Source of the DNA: Picosynechococcus sp. PCC 7003 | GTDB taxonomy: Bacteria > Cyanobacteriota > Cyanobacteriia > Cyanobacteriales > MRBY01 | Direction of reading: 5' to 3' | Assembly: GCF_001693255.1 (NCBI RefSeq) | Contig: NZ_CP016474.1 | Span: 2,436,661 to 2,500,660 of the forward strand | Length of the DNA: 64,000 bases | Part shown: piece by piece, positions 10,130-19,369 of the stretch | How positions within the stretch are numbered: the first letter of the stretch is position 1 | How the letters are laid out: every line of letters starts with the position of its first letter | Position numbers and translations under genes: made by a program | Notes under the pieces: model-generated | Told to the model about the DNA's origin: nothing | Databases searched by the model: none | Seen by the model: the letters and a program-made list of their open reading frames with translations, nothing else

Positions 10130-11674
10130 CTACCACGTCAGGGGAAGCGTCACCGTTGCGGGACGTTGGCTGGCCGTCTCTAAATCCAAAGCTTGCTCGA
10201 CCTGCTGATAAATTTGGGCTGCTTCTTCGGGGGAGTTGCCAATGCTAGTCAGCCCTAATTTACCAAATTCTGAAAGGGTGCCCATCAGGTGAAACACGCT
10301 CCCTGTTTTGGTGCTGCTGTCGAAATGAAGACCATGGGCGGCGATGATATCCATCAAATCACTGGGCAGGAGGCCTTGGTATTGGGGTTTCTGGAGATTG
10401 TCGGAGGCAATGTAATATTTTTTCTGGTGTTGGGGCGTGAAAAATGACCCTGTGGCGCAGTCATAAAAGCCGTTGGTTAACAGTTGCAATGTCATCAACG
10501 GATGGGTGGTGCCCCCTTTGCGGAGGTTGATTTCAATGGCCTGGAGATCCCAACTGTGATCAGGATTTTCGGTGGCGATGAAATCGACGCCATAGCGCTC
10601 CATTGCCCCTTTTTCGGCGAGGATTTTACCGACTTTTAGGCCCAATTCCTGTAACTGTAGGCGATATTCGCTGGCGGCGGGGAAATGGCATCCCAAGTAA
10701 ATTTGGCCATCTTTTCCCCCTAGGATTTGGTCGTGGGTCGAGAGAATTTGTACTTCGCCACTGGGTGTGATTAACCCCTGGACACTGGGCGATCGCTTTA
10801 TTTCTCCTTCCACAAAGGCTTCGGCGATCGCCCCTAATTCGGGAATGCGCGAGGCAAAATTATCCCAGGTTTCGCCGCTGGCCTGGAAACTGAGCTTGGG
10901 CAAAGCAGCGGCAATCTGCTCACAACGTTCCGTAAAACTGGCACCTGGAGACTGAGCAGGCAAATTCAACACCGCATTCCCTTCCCCCGAAAACCCCTCG
11001 TTTAGCTTAATCACGATCCGTTTGAGGTGGGGTTGCCGCTCCCACAGTTGCGCCGTGACCTGGATCAATTCCGGTACCGTTTTCACTAAAGCACTGCCAT
11101 CGGGAAACGGAACGCCCGCCGTTTGAAAGATCTCACGACTGCCACTTTTTGAACCCCAATAGTTCAGGCTGGGGCTAGCGGCAAAGAGGGGAATTTGTAG
11201 TTTTTCCGATAGCTCCTGTTCTAGGGGCGTTGAGTTATAACACACCATGTAAGACTGGTTCGGACGCAGGGCGCGGCGAATTCTTTCCACCAGGCGGGGC
11301 CGCTCCAAAATCTTTTGGGTTAAAGGCTTGTAGGAGTTGTCATAGGTGGTCACCAACAACAGGCGATCGCGGGCGTGGGAAAACGGAATCCCCGATAGAA
11401 GCTGGAGATAATAATCAATAATTAAGGGAGCCAGGGGTTGGGCGGTGACATAAATCAGGCGCGTATGGGGATTGCGTAGGCGAATCAGCGAGAACAGTAA
11501 CCGCTCCTCATAATGCAAAAATCCAGGCACCTTTTGGCCGACCCGCTGATCCACACTAAAAGAAGGCACCACTAAAATATCCTGATCGTCCGCCTCAAAA
11601 TCAGCAGAATCTTGCCAACGTTGGCGCAGTTGCTGTTGTAATGCCGCAAAGGTCTGGAAAGAAGGATTATTCAC
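10130..11674 (-). CDS. PGM1-like ATP-grasp peptide ligase family protein
   Basis: A 514-residue protein resembling the ATP-grasp family named for PGM1, the peptide ligase of pheganomycin synthesis. Segments supporting an ATP-grasp fold are a lysine-containing strand RIVIKLNEGFSGEGNAVL in the middle and a metal-binding stretch AIEINLRKGGTTHP (Glu and Asn) near residue 390. Such proteins are widespread in cyanobacteria without an assigned substrate. No carrier peptide, transporter or partner enzyme is next to it: neighbours are sdhA (convergent) and a DUF751 gene. The start is GTG at 11674 with no clear ribosome-binding site. The family call is fairly firm; the reaction is unknown. Confidence 0.75.
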   Translation of the reverse strand: MNNPSFQTFAALQQQLRQRWQDSADFEADDQDILVVPSFSVDQRVGQKVPGFLHYEERLLFSLIRLRNPHTRLIYVTAQPLAPLIIDYYLQLLSGIPFSHARDRLLLVTTYDNSYKPLTQKILERPRLVERIRRALRPNQSYMVCYNSTPLEQELSEKLQIPLFAASPSLNYWGSKSGSREIFQTAGVPFPDGSALVKTVPELIQVTAQLWERQPHLKRIVIKLNEGFSGEGNAVLNLPAQSPGASFTERCEQIAAALPKLSFQASGETWDNFASRIPELGAIAEAFVEGEIKRSPSVQGLITPSGEVQILSTHDQILGGKDGQIYLGCHFPAASEYRLQLQELGLKVGKILAEKGAMERYGVDFIATENPDHSWDLQAIEINLRKGGTTHPLMTLQLLTNGFYDCATGSFFTPQHQKKYYIASDNLQKPQYQGLLPSDLMDIIAAHGLHFDSSTKTGSVFHLMGTLSEFGKLGLTSIGNSPEEAAQIYQQVEQALDLETASQRPATVTLPLTW

Positions 11675-11760
11675 CGTTTTTTGCCCAGATCGAACTCATA
11701 GGATCGTTTTTGACTACCCTACGTCTGATCTTAAATTTTTCCGTCCAGCTTACAAAAAAG

Positions 11761-11967
11761 CTAAACAACACTTAAACCAAGCATTGCCCGCAGGGTGAAG
11801 TAGAGAAACGCAAAGAGACCCACCAAAAGCCCAATCGTTGCGGTGGCAGTCGCTTTATTTTTAAAAAATAACGGCTTCAGCCATTCAAACACGCTGATGA
11901 AAATCCCTAGGATCAAACTGATCATGTAACGGGGATAGCGGAGGACATTCTCAAAAAACTCTTGCAT
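11761..11967 (-). CDS. DUF751-type small membrane protein
   Basis: A 68-residue protein beginning MQEFFENVLRYPRYM, which fits the DUF751 family found in cyanobacteria and some plastids. Two hydrophobic segments (about residues 15-32 and 42-66) separated by a charged FFKNKA loop predict two membrane helices. The function is unknown. It lies alone between the PGM1-like gene, on the same strand about 86 bases downstream, and the divergent natD-like permease. Confidence 0.75.
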   Translation of the reverse strand: MQEFFENVLRYPRYMISLILGIFISVFEWLKPLFFKNKATATATIGLLVGLFAFLYFTLRAMLGLSVV

Positions 11968-12135
11968 AGCACCGGAGGGGGAATTATAGATTTAATTTTA
12001 TCGGTTTAAACAGGGAAGATTTTATGGCTTCAAATTGTAGCATTCCCCTCTGCGTTCCCAGTTTTCCCCTGCCAAGGTAGGCTTGGTAAGATTAATTCAT
12101 TTTTTATTCCCTTAGCCCTTAGCTTCACCCTCACC

Positions 12136-13026
12136 ATGGACACCCTTCAACTCGTTCTCAATGGTTTGTCGGTCGGGAGTATCCTGGCCCTTGCTGCCGT
12201 GGGACTGACCCTGACCTACGGGATTCTGCGCTTATCCAACTTTGCCCATGGGGATTACATGACATTAGGCGCCTACATTACCTGGTTAAGTAATTCCCTG
12301 GGGTTAAATATTTGGCTCTCGATGGTGGTAGGGGCGTTTGGCACCATTGGCGGGATGCTCGTGGCAGAAAAATTGCTCTGGCAGCCGATGCGGGATAAGC
12401 GGGCGACACCGACAACCTTGATCATTATCTCTATTGGTTTGGCACTATTTATCCGTAGTGCTGTGCTGTTTATTTGGGGGAGTGGCAATCAACAATACGA
12501 TCTCCCGGTAGTGCGGGCCATTAACTTAACCGACCTTGTGGGACTCCCGGAAACGGTGCCAGATTTGCGCATTGCCTACTATCGGGTCGTGGTGATGGTG
12601 CTGACGGTCTTGGTAATTTTAGGGCTGCATTTCATCCTGCAAAACAGCAAGATTGGCAAGGCCATGCGGGCGGTGGCAGACAATATTGACCTGGCACGGG
12701 TGTCTGGCATTGATGTGGAACGGGTGGTGCTCTGGACTTGGATTATTACAGGGACTTTAACGGCGATCGCCGGCAGTATGTATGGGCTGATCACCACGGT
12801 GCGACCGAATATGGGCTGGTTTTTGATTTTGCCGATGTTTGCCTCGGTGATCCTGGGGGGCATTGGTAATCCCTACGGGGCGATCGCCGGTGCTTTTGTG
12901 ATTGGCATCGCCCAGGAACTCAGTGTCTCTTGGCTTGGCCCAGACTACAAGCTGGGGGTCGCGCTGTTCATTATGGTGGTCTTATTGTTGGTGCGGCCCC
13001 AGGGTCTCTTTAAGGGCACCATGTAA
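12136..13026 (+). CDS. natD: LivH-type ABC permease for amino acids (NatD-like)
   Basis: A 296-residue inner-membrane permease of the branched-chain/neutral amino acid ABC family. It opens with MDTLQLVLNGLSVGSILAL and the family's GLTLTYGILRLSNFAHGD, and contains the EAA-like loop ADNIDLARVSGID that contacts the ATPase. Hydrophobic segments predict about eight membrane helices. In cyanobacteria such a subunit (NatD) belongs to the N-I neutral amino acid transporter, whose other genes are typically scattered; none is adjacent here. The symbol is given by analogy to the Nat system; the LivH family call is much firmer than the exact substrate. Confidence 0.8.
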   Translation: MDTLQLVLNGLSVGSILALAAVGLTLTYGILRLSNFAHGDYMTLGAYITWLSNSLGLNIWLSMVVGAFGTIGGMLVAEKLLWQPMRDKRATPTTLIIISIGLALFIRSAVLFIWGSGNQQYDLPVVRAINLTDLVGLPETVPDLRIAYYRVVVMVLTVLVILGLHFILQNSKIGKAMRAVADNIDLARVSGIDVERVVLWTWIITGTLTAIAGSMYGLITTVRPNMGWFLILPMFASVILGGIGNPYGAIAGAFVIGIAQELSVSWLGPDYKLGVALFIMVVLLLVRPQGLFKGTM

Positions 13027-13106
13027 AAGCATTTCAAGGTTCATACCGATGAATCCTGTTCTAAAATTGCTCTTGTTAACTGATATGTTGAGAAAACACG
13101 AGCTCC

Positions 13107-14186
13107 ATGGGTAATCGAAAGGCATTGGTAACGGGGATCACTGGACAAGATGGTTCCTATTTAGCGGAACTACTCCTCGACAAGGGTTATGAAGTCCATG
13201 GCATCATTCGCCGTGCTTCTACCTTTAATACCGACCGCATTGATCATCTCTATGTCGATCCCCATACCCCCGATGCTCGGTTTTTTCTCCATTATGGGGA
13301 TCTCACCGATGGCACATCCCTGGGCAAATTAATCGAAAAAATTCAACCCCATGAAGTTTACAATCTGGGCGCCCAATCCCATGTGCGGGTGAGCTTTGAT
13401 TCACCGGAATATACCGTAGACACCGTGGCGATGGGCACGCTGCGCATCCTAGAAGCCATTCGGGACTACCAGGAGCGGACGGGCAATGAGGTGCGTTTCT
13501 ACCAGGCGGGCTCCTCGGAAATGTTTGGCCTCGTGCAAGAGGTGCCCCAGAAGGAAACAACTCCCTTTTATCCCCGCAGTCCCTATGCCTGTGCCAAAGT
13601 CTATGGCTACTGGCAAACGGTAAACTACCGCGAATCCTATGATCTATTCGCTTGCAATGGCATTTTGTTTAACCATGAAGGGCCGCGCCGGGGGGAAACC
13701 TTCGTGACTCGGAAAATCACCAGGGCGATCGCCAGAATTATCGCCGGACAGCAGGACAAACTTTACCTCGGCAACCTCGACTCCAAACGGGACTGGGGTT
13801 ATGCCAAAGACTATGTCCGGGCAATGTGGTTAATGTTGCAGCAGGACAAACCCGACGATTATGTCATTGCCACAGGGGAAACCTATTCCGTCCGCCAATT
13901 TTTAGAAACGGCCTTCGCTTACGTTAATTTAAACTGGGCAGATTATGTGGCCTTTGACCGCCGCTATCTCCGCCCTGCTGAGGTGGACTTGCTCATTGGC
14001 GATCCCACGAAGGCTAAAAAACAACTGAACTGGGAGCCGAGCATTGATTTTCCGACCCTTGTCGGGATCATGGTCGAAGCAGATCTTGCCATTCTGGGTT
14101 TACCCCCCCAAAATCCAGCGATGGGCAAACTTTATGAAGCAGATCAAGCCTATATCCGCCAAGCAACCGGAAGTCGCGTTGATTAG
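13107..14186 (+). CDS. gmd: GDP-mannose 4,6-dehydratase
   Basis: A 359-residue short-chain dehydrogenase-fold enzyme that converts GDP-mannose to GDP-4-keto-6-deoxymannose, the first step to GDP-fucose and related deoxysugars for surface glycans. The NADP-binding [12 protein letters not shown] is at residues 9-20. The catalytic region has the Ser/Thr-Glu pair in GSSEMFG and the [10 protein letters not shown] motif (Tyr-x3-Lys). [16 protein letters not shown] is a family signature. The partner fucose synthase gene (fcl) is not next to it. Its stop overlaps the convergent smtB stop by 4 bases (TTAG). Confidence 0.95.
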   Translation: MGNRKALVTGITGQDGSYLAELLLDKGYEVHGIIRRASTFNTDRIDHLYVDPHTPDARFFLHYGDLTDGTSLGKLIEKIQPHEVYNLGAQSHVRVSFDSPEYTVDTVAMGTLRILEAIRDYQERTGNEVRFYQAGSSEMFGLVQEVPQKETTPFYPRSPYACAKVYGYWQTVNYRESYDLFACNGILFNHEGPRRGETFVTRKITRAIARIIAGQQDKLYLGNLDSKRDWGYAKDYVRAMWLMLQQDKPDDYVIATGETYSVRQFLETAFAYVNLNWADYVAFDRRYLRPAEVDLLIGDPTKAKKQLNWEPSIDFPTLVGIMVEADLAILGLPPQNPAMGKLYEADQAYIRQATGSRVD

Positions 14187-14509
14187 TGGGTGTGCCCGTC
14201 CTCTGGTTCATCTAAATGCTCTGAGGCATCACGATAGAGATTGAGAATGTGGTGATCCTTGAGGCGATAAATCACATTTCGTCCTTCCTTGCGATAGCTT
14301 ACTAAACGCGCTGTGCGCAGGGTTCTTAGTTGGTGAGAGACGGCAGATTCACTCATCTCTACGGCGGCGGCAAGTTCCCCCACTCGCATCTCTCCGGTGG
14401 CCAGGGCCGAAAGAATACGCCAGCGGTTGGCATCTCCTAAGACACCAAAAAATTCAGCCATCCGTTGGGCCTTGGCTTGGTTCAAAATCTTGCCACTGTG
14501 GTCTGTCAT
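14183..14509 (-). CDS. smtB: SmtB-type zinc-responsive ArsR-family repressor
   Basis: A 108-residue winged-helix repressor that in Synechococcus elongatus represses smtA and is released by zinc. The recognition-helix segment [13 protein letters not shown] is almost identical to the model protein. The alpha-5 zinc ligands are kept in register: the Asp and second His of KDHHI, then the His and Glu of EHLDE. The alpha-3N site has lost its cysteine (EMRVGE where SmtB has ELCVGD), and the protein ends in a short His-containing tail (DGHTH). It is divergent from smtA across about 100 bases holding the operators, so it very likely represses both genes. Confidence 0.88.
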   Translation of the reverse strand: MTDHSGKILNQAKAQRMAEFFGVLGDANRWRILSALATGEMRVGELAAAVEMSESAVSHQLRTLRTARLVSYRKEGRNVIYRLKDHHILNLYRDASEHLDEPEDGHTH

Positions 14510-14532
14510 AGTTCGTTAATTTAAAAAATACC

Positions 14533-14578
14533 TGAGTAGTTGTTCATGTGTTAATCTAAAAGTGTGAACAATTGTTCA
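14533..14578. promoter_or_regulatory. Two SmtB-type operator sites between smtB and smtA
   Basis: A perfect palindrome TGAACAATTGTTCA occupies 14565-14578, matching the 6-2-6 core of ArsR/SmtB operators. A second, imperfect copy TGAGTAGTTGTTCA lies at 14533-14546, 32 bases away (about three helical turns). In S. elongatus the smt intergenic region also carries paired sites, so this spacing suggests two SmtB dimers covering the divergent promoters. Confidence 0.85.
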
Positions 14579-14611
14579 GCTATTTAAGAAAATACCTTGG
14601 AGGTTTAAACT

Positions 14612-14782
14612 ATGGTAACTGTGACCCAAATGAAGTGTGCCTGTGAATCTTGCCTTTGCATTGTGGATCTCAATAACGCTATCCAAAAAGCAGGCAAGAG
14701 CTATTGCAGCCAAGCCTGCGCCGACGGTCATCCGGCAGGGAGTGAGGGCTGTGGCCACGAGGGCTGTACTTGTCACCAGTAG
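14612..14782 (+). CDS. smtA: SmtA zinc metallothionein
   Basis: A 56-residue Cys-rich protein beginning MVTVTQMKCACESCLC. Nine cysteines are at residues 9, 11, 14, 16, 32, 36, 47, 52 and 54 and histidines at 40, 49 and 55, which matches the ligand layout of S. elongatus SmtA; that protein holds a Zn4Cys9His2 cluster. It buffers cytosolic zinc and gives tolerance to zinc and cadmium. A strong ribosome-binding site GGAGG lies at 14599-14603, 8 bases before ATG. Two SmtB-type operators lie just upstream, so transcription should rise with zinc. Confidence 0.94.
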   Translation: MVTVTQMKCACESCLCIVDLNNAIQKAGKSYCSQACADGHPAGSEGCGHEGCTCHQ

Positions 14783-14865
14783 GAAACTTGATCAAACCCA
14801 TAGTCTAAAGAAATACCTGTCGCGCAAGATGGGGATTTTTTGTAAAAGGCTGACTTCTCTTAAAG

Positions 14866-16293
14866 TTACTCTAGGGCAGTTTGGGCGCTTTCTCGGTTGA
14901 TCAAAGCGTCTTCGTAGTCTGGATCAATGGCGAGGGCTTGGTCATAGCTGGCGATCGCCTCAGCATAGCGCCCCAGTGCTTCTAGGGAAATACCGTGATT
15001 ATTCCAAGCTTCGGCGTCGTTAGGATTTAAGGCTAGCAGAGCATCATAGCTGAGAATGGCTTCTTCATGACGATCCAAATCAGCAAGAGCAAGTCCCTTA
15101 TTGAATAAAGCATCTTCATGGCTAGGGTCAATAGTGAGAGCCTGATTATAACTATTGAGTTCTTCTTCGTATTGTTCGATTTCACCTAACGCGACGCCAT
15201 GATTATTCCAGATGTAGGCATAGTTGGGGTCAATGGTTAGTGCTTGCTCATAGCTAGCAATAGCTTCTTCGTAACGACCCAACCCTTCAAGAGAGACACC
15301 ACGGTTATTCCACGCATCAATATCTCCTGGATTGAGGGCGATCGCCTGATCGTAGCTGCCAATAGCTGCTTCATGGCGATCCAGTTTACCGAAGATAACT
15401 CCCTGGTTATACCAAGCATCCGCATCTTCTGGATCCAAAACCAAAACTTGCTCATAACCAACGAGGGCCTCTTCGTAGCGCTCTAACTCTTCAAAAGCAA
15501 GACTTTGGTTAAACCAGGCATCGGCATCTTCTGGATTCAGAGCAAGGGCCTGGTCATAGCTGGCGATTTCTTCCTCATAACGATTCAGTTCCCCTAGAGC
15601 AATGCCTCGGTTATACCAAATATCAGCATCTTCCGGATTCAGGGCGAGGGCCTGGTCATAGCTGGCGATTTCTTCCTCATAGCGACCCAGTTTCCCTAGA
15701 GCAATACCTCGGTTGTACCAAGCACCAACATCTTCAGGATCAAGGGCAAGGGCCTGGTCATAGCTAGCAATTTCTTCTTCATAATGACCTAATTCTCCTA
15801 AAGCGATGCCTCGGTTATACCAGGCATTGACATACCTTGGATCACGGGCAAGGGCTTGGTCATAGCTAGCAATTTCTTCTTCATAACGACCTAGTTTACC
15901 GAAAGCAACTCCCCGGTTGTACCAAACTATGTGGTTGTTTTGATCTGTATCAAGGGCGATCGCCTGATCATAGCTAGCTAATTCTTCTTCATAACGCTCT
16001 AAAGCCCCTAGGGCAATGCCCCGCCAGATCCAAAGTTCTGCATCGTTCGCATTCAAAATTAAAGCAGCATCGTAGGCGGCGAGGGCCAGTTCGTATTGCC
16101 CTTGGTCATAATATTCATTGCCTTGAAATACCAGTTCATCCACTGAATCGGCTGTGATACCAGCGCTTTGGGCTAATAAAAGACAGGGAGTGGCACCACA
16201 GGGGCGAGCTTGGGCGATCGCCGGCGTTAGCGTTCCTCCCAAAGCCAAGGCTAGACCCACACCACCCAACAGCCCAGAGAAAATACGCACCAT
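14866..16293 (-). CDS. Exported tetratricopeptide-repeat protein
   Basis: A 475-residue protein with a signal-like N-terminus (MVRIFSGLLGGVGLALALGG, then an Ala-x-Ala site) followed by about twelve tandem 34-residue TPR units and part of a thirteenth. Repeats such as AWYNRGIALGKLGRYEEEIA recur with few changes, which suggests recent internal duplication. TPR arrays bind peptides or partner proteins; the partner here is unknown. ATG at 16293 is chosen because a GGTGGAG ribosome-binding site lies just upstream; an in-frame GTG ten codons earlier would weaken the signal peptide. An alternative role could be periplasmic or thylakoid-lumen assembly. Confidence 0.8.
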   Translation of the reverse strand: MVRIFSGLLGGVGLALALGGTLTPAIAQARPCGATPCLLLAQSAGITADSVDELVFQGNEYYDQGQYELALAAYDAALILNANDAELWIWRGIALGALERYEEELASYDQAIALDTDQNNHIVWYNRGVAFGKLGRYEEEIASYDQALARDPRYVNAWYNRGIALGELGHYEEEIASYDQALALDPEDVGAWYNRGIALGKLGRYEEEIASYDQALALNPEDADIWYNRGIALGELNRYEEEIASYDQALALNPEDADAWFNQSLAFEELERYEEALVGYEQVLVLDPEDADAWYNQGVIFGKLDRHEAAIGSYDQAIALNPGDIDAWNNRGVSLEGLGRYEEAIASYEQALTIDPNYAYIWNNHGVALGEIEQYEEELNSYNQALTIDPSHEDALFNKGLALADLDRHEEAILSYDALLALNPNDAEAWNNHGISLEALGRYAEAIASYDQALAIDPDYEDALINRESAQTALE

Positions 16294-16419
16294 GGGAAAA
16301 CTCCACCAAATATTGCCGTTCACTTGATATTTTCCATGATAGTCAGAATTACTATTACCGCTGCTTTTTCTGGGGAGAGATGTTTACAATCAACAATCGT
16401 CCCAGGGAGGTTAGCCTGA

Positions 16420-16908
16420 CTAAATTTTTTGAATGCCAGTGAGGAGAAGCTGTTTCTTAAGGGTTTGAATGGTCTGTTGGGTGCGGGGATCACGCCAATG
16501 GGGCGCAATTTCTGCTAGGGGCACCAATACAAAGGCCCGTTCCTGCATCCGGGGGTGGGGCACCTGCAAATAGGGCAAATGAATAATTTCTTGGCCATAC
16601 AAAAGCAAATCCAAATCCAACGTGCGCGCTCCCCAACGTTCCCGCCGCTCCCGCCCAAACAGTTGCTCTACTTTCAACAAGATTTCGAGGAGGGCTTCAG
16701 GACTAAGATTTTCAACCTGAACCGTCACACAGCCATTGATATAGTCCGGTTGGGGGGGGCCGACCGGGGCAGTACGATACCAAGCTGACCGAGCCGTTAG
16801 GGCGATCGCCGGATGTTCGCTTAAGTGTTTAATGGCATTTTCTAAGATTTCCAAGGAGTTGCCCAGGTTACTCCCAAGGGCGATCGCCACATCCACTACC
16901 CGTCCCAT
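16420..16908 (-). CDS. folK: 2-amino-4-hydroxy-6-hydroxymethyldihydropteridine pyrophosphokinase
   Basis: A 162-residue enzyme of folate synthesis that transfers pyrophosphate from ATP to 6-hydroxymethyl-dihydropterin. Family marks are ALGSNLGN near the N-terminus, the loop with YRTAPVG, the signature RWGARTLDLDLLLYG (metal-binding Asp pair) and HPRMQERAFVL. ATG at 16908 is preferred to an in-frame TTG two codons upstream. It is divergent from the histidine phosphatase gene and not linked to other fol genes. Confidence 0.92.
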   Translation of the reverse strand: MGRVVDVAIALGSNLGNSLEILENAIKHLSEHPAIALTARSAWYRTAPVGPPQPDYINGCVTVQVENLSPEALLEILLKVEQLFGRERRERWGARTLDLDLLLYGQEIIHLPYLQVPHPRMQERAFVLVPLAEIAPHWRDPRTQQTIQTLKKQLLLTGIQKI

Positions 16909-17045
16909 TACCAAAAATTTTCCTATATTAATGCCCCAAAATCATAGCCTGAACTTTACCTTTTCCCTTGACCCCGAACCAGATACTATGGTGTAGGCAA
17001 AAATCCCCCCCGCAACACCACACCCAAATAATGGAGGAAACCAAG

Positions 17046-18380
17046 GTGGCAACCCGCGTCATAATCGTGCGTCACGGACAAAGTAGCTATAACGCCCTCA
17101 AAATGATCCAGGGCCGTTGTGATGAATCAGTGCTCACCGATAAAGGTTGTGCCGACGCCGCCACCGTAGGCCAAACTCTCCAGGGCATCAACTTTGCTGC
17201 GATCTACTGCAGCCCTCTCCAACGGGCCAAGCAAACCGCCGAAATCATTCACCAGCACCTCGACAACGCCCCCGCCCCTATCACCAGTGAGGGCCTTTTA
17301 GAGATCAATTTACCCCAGTGGGAAAAACTCCTCAAAAGTGACGTCAAAGAACAATATCCAGAAGCCTATCGCCTCTGGCACGAAAATCCTGCTGAGTTTG
17401 TGATGACCCACGCCGATGGGAGCGAGCATTCCCCCGTCAAAGATCTCTACGACCAAGCCCGGCAATTTTGGCAAGAAATCCTCGCAAAACACCAAGGGGA
17501 GACTATCTTAATCGTCGCCCACAATGGCATCAACCGCTGTTTATTGATGAGTGCGGCGGGTATCCCCCCCAGTAAATACCAGAGCATTCAGCAATCCAAC
17601 TGCTGCATCAATGTGCTGAACTTTGTCGGCCAATTAGGAGACATTGTTCAATTCGAATCAATTAACCAAACGGCCCACCTCGGCCTCCCCCTCCCCACCT
17701 ATCGTCCTGGCCACAAAGGCCTCCGTTTACTACTGGTGCGCCACGGGGAAACCAACTGGAATAAAGAAGGGCGTTTCCAAGGCACGATGGATATTCCTTT
17801 AAACGAGAATGGCCAAGCCCAGGCGATGAAAGCCCAAGAGTTTCTCAAGGATGTGACCCTGCATTTTGCCATGACTAGCCCCATGAGTCGGCCCAAGGAA
17901 ACCGCTGAAATTATTCTGCAAGCCCATCCTGGGGTAGTGTTGGGCACCCATCCCAAATTAGAGGAAATTGGCCATGGTCTCTGGGAAGGCAAACTAGAAG
18001 CTGACATTGAAGCTGGTTTCCCCGGAATGCTGGCCCAGTGGAAAACGAAGCCAGAAACCGTCCAGATGCCAGAGGGAGAAAATCTCCAACAGGTGTGGGA
18101 CCGGGCCAACGAAGCCTGGGATGAGATTGTGGCGCAGTATAGCCAAACCCCGAACCAAGTGGGTTTAGTCGTCGCCCATGATGCCATCAACAAGGTGATT
18201 CTTTGCCGCTTGATGGGGTTAGAACCCAAGGATATTTGGGCGGTAAAACAGGGTAACTGTGCAGTGACAGTGATCGACTACCTCCAGGGGGCAGACAGTG
18301 AACCTGTGCTCCAGGCGTTAAATATTACGTCGCACCTCGGCTTTGGGGTGATTGATCAAACGGCAGCCGGGGCCTTGTAA
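17046..18380 (+). CDS. Two-domain histidine phosphatase (phosphoglycerate mutase-like)
   Basis: A 444-residue cytosolic protein with two tandem histidine-phosphatase domains. Each has its own catalytic motif: RHGQSSYN near the N-terminus and RHGETNWN in the second half, with the later histidines in VAHNGINR and VAHDAINK. Members of this cyanobacterial group are annotated as phosphoglycerate mutases, but some act as metal-independent phosphoserine phosphatases, so the substrate is open. I chose GTG at 17046, giving MATRVIIVRHG, because GGAGG at 17033-17037 is suitably spaced; an ATG at 17031 lies directly before that GGAGG and has no ribosome-binding site of its own. Confidence 0.83.
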   Translation: MATRVIIVRHGQSSYNALKMIQGRCDESVLTDKGCADAATVGQTLQGINFAAIYCSPLQRAKQTAEIIHQHLDNAPAPITSEGLLEINLPQWEKLLKSDVKEQYPEAYRLWHENPAEFVMTHADGSEHSPVKDLYDQARQFWQEILAKHQGETILIVAHNGINRCLLMSAAGIPPSKYQSIQQSNCCINVLNFVGQLGDIVQFESINQTAHLGLPLPTYRPGHKGLRLLLVRHGETNWNKEGRFQGTMDIPLNENGQAQAMKAQEFLKDVTLHFAMTSPMSRPKETAEIILQAHPGVVLGTHPKLEEIGHGLWEGKLEADIEAGFPGMLAQWKTKPETVQMPEGENLQQVWDRANEAWDEIVAQYSQTPNQVGLVVAHDAINKVILCRLMGLEPKDIWAVKQGNCAVTVIDYLQGADSEPVLQALNITSHLGFGVIDQTAAGAL

Positions 18381-18463
18381 GTCTCAGAAAAAATGAGGGG
18401 CGATCGCCATCCCCTATAATCAAGTCTGGAAAATTTTTGTAGCAACAATAACGAGCGTGTGTA

Positions 18464-19342
18464 ATGGGTAAAATTGCGTGGGTCTTTCCGGGCCAAGGAT
18501 CTCAAACGGTGGGCATGGGCGTTGATCTCGCCGAACATCCCGTCGCCAAAGCAAGATTTGCCGAGGCAGAGGCGATCCTCGGCTGGTCGATTTTGGAAAA
18601 ATGCCAGGGAGACGAAACAATCCTCTCCCGCACCCTTTACACCCAACCCTGTCTCTATGTACTGGAGGCAATTCTCTGTGATCTTTACCGGGAAAAAGCC
18701 TCTCAAGTGGACTTTGTGGCGGGCCATAGCCTCGGTGAATATTCCGCCCTCTATGCGGCTGGGGTCTATGATTTCGCCGCTGGTTTGCAATTAGTCCAAA
18801 AGCGCGCCCAACTGATGGATCAAGCTTCTGGGGGAAAAATGGCGGCCCTAATGAAGTTTGACCGCACCGAATTGCTAGAAAAAATTGCGGCGACCGAAGG
18901 CGTCACCCTCGCCAACGACAACAGCGAACAGCAGGTGGTCATCTCTGGTACCCCAGAAGCCGTTGATGCGATTATGAATGGCGTCAAAACCAAACGGGCG
19001 ATCGCCCTAAATGTTTCCGGGGCGTTCCATTCTCCGTTTATGGCCGAAGCCGCTGCCCAATTTGAAGCAGTCCTGGCTGCCGTTGAATTTTCTGATGCTA
19101 GAATCCCCGTACTGTCTAATGTCGATCCCCAACCAGAAACCCAGGCAGCCACCCTCAAAGCTCGACTCCAAAAGCAAATGACGGGTTCTGTGCGCTGGCT
19201 CGAAATTATGCAGCAGTTGAGCGCCCTAGAAGTCGCAGAGGCAGTAGAAATTGGCCCCGGCAAAGTGTTGACGGGCCTGATTAAACGCACCTGCAAGGAC
19301 ATGGCCACAGAGAATATTGATACCCTCGCCAGTATTGGCTAG
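18464..19342 (+). CDS. fabD: Malonyl-CoA:ACP transacylase
   Basis: A 292-residue enzyme that moves malonyl groups from CoA to acyl carrier protein for fatty acid elongation. It shows the PGQGSQ start motif, the nucleophile motif GHSLGEY with Ser at about residue 89, the catalytic histidine in GAFHSPFM and the closing EIGPGKVL. Length is normal. It lies 84 bases after the phosphatase gene and about 30 bases before a transaldolase-like gene on the same strand, so a short operon is possible; other fab genes are not nearby. Confidence 0.95.
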   Translation: MGKIAWVFPGQGSQTVGMGVDLAEHPVAKARFAEAEAILGWSILEKCQGDETILSRTLYTQPCLYVLEAILCDLYREKASQVDFVAGHSLGEYSALYAAGVYDFAAGLQLVQKRAQLMDQASGGKMAALMKFDRTELLEKIAATEGVTLANDNSEQQVVISGTPEAVDAIMNGVKTKRAIALNVSGAFHSPFMAEAAAQFEAVLAAVEFSDARIPVLSNVDPQPETQAATLKARLQKQMTGSVRWLEIMQQLSALEVAEAVEIGPGKVLTGLIKRTCKDMATENIDTLASIG

Positions 19343-19369
19343 GCTCAAGGGGAAGTTACAACAGCGCCC

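Noticed and set aside
10111-10131. Hairpin between sdhA and the PGM1-like gene as a terminator
   Set aside because: AGGTTCCTT/AAGAAACCT has a mismatch and no T-run on either strand.
14637-14900. 87-codon plus-strand frame over smtA
   Set aside because: It is an out-of-frame shadow of the clearly recognisable metallothionein gene.
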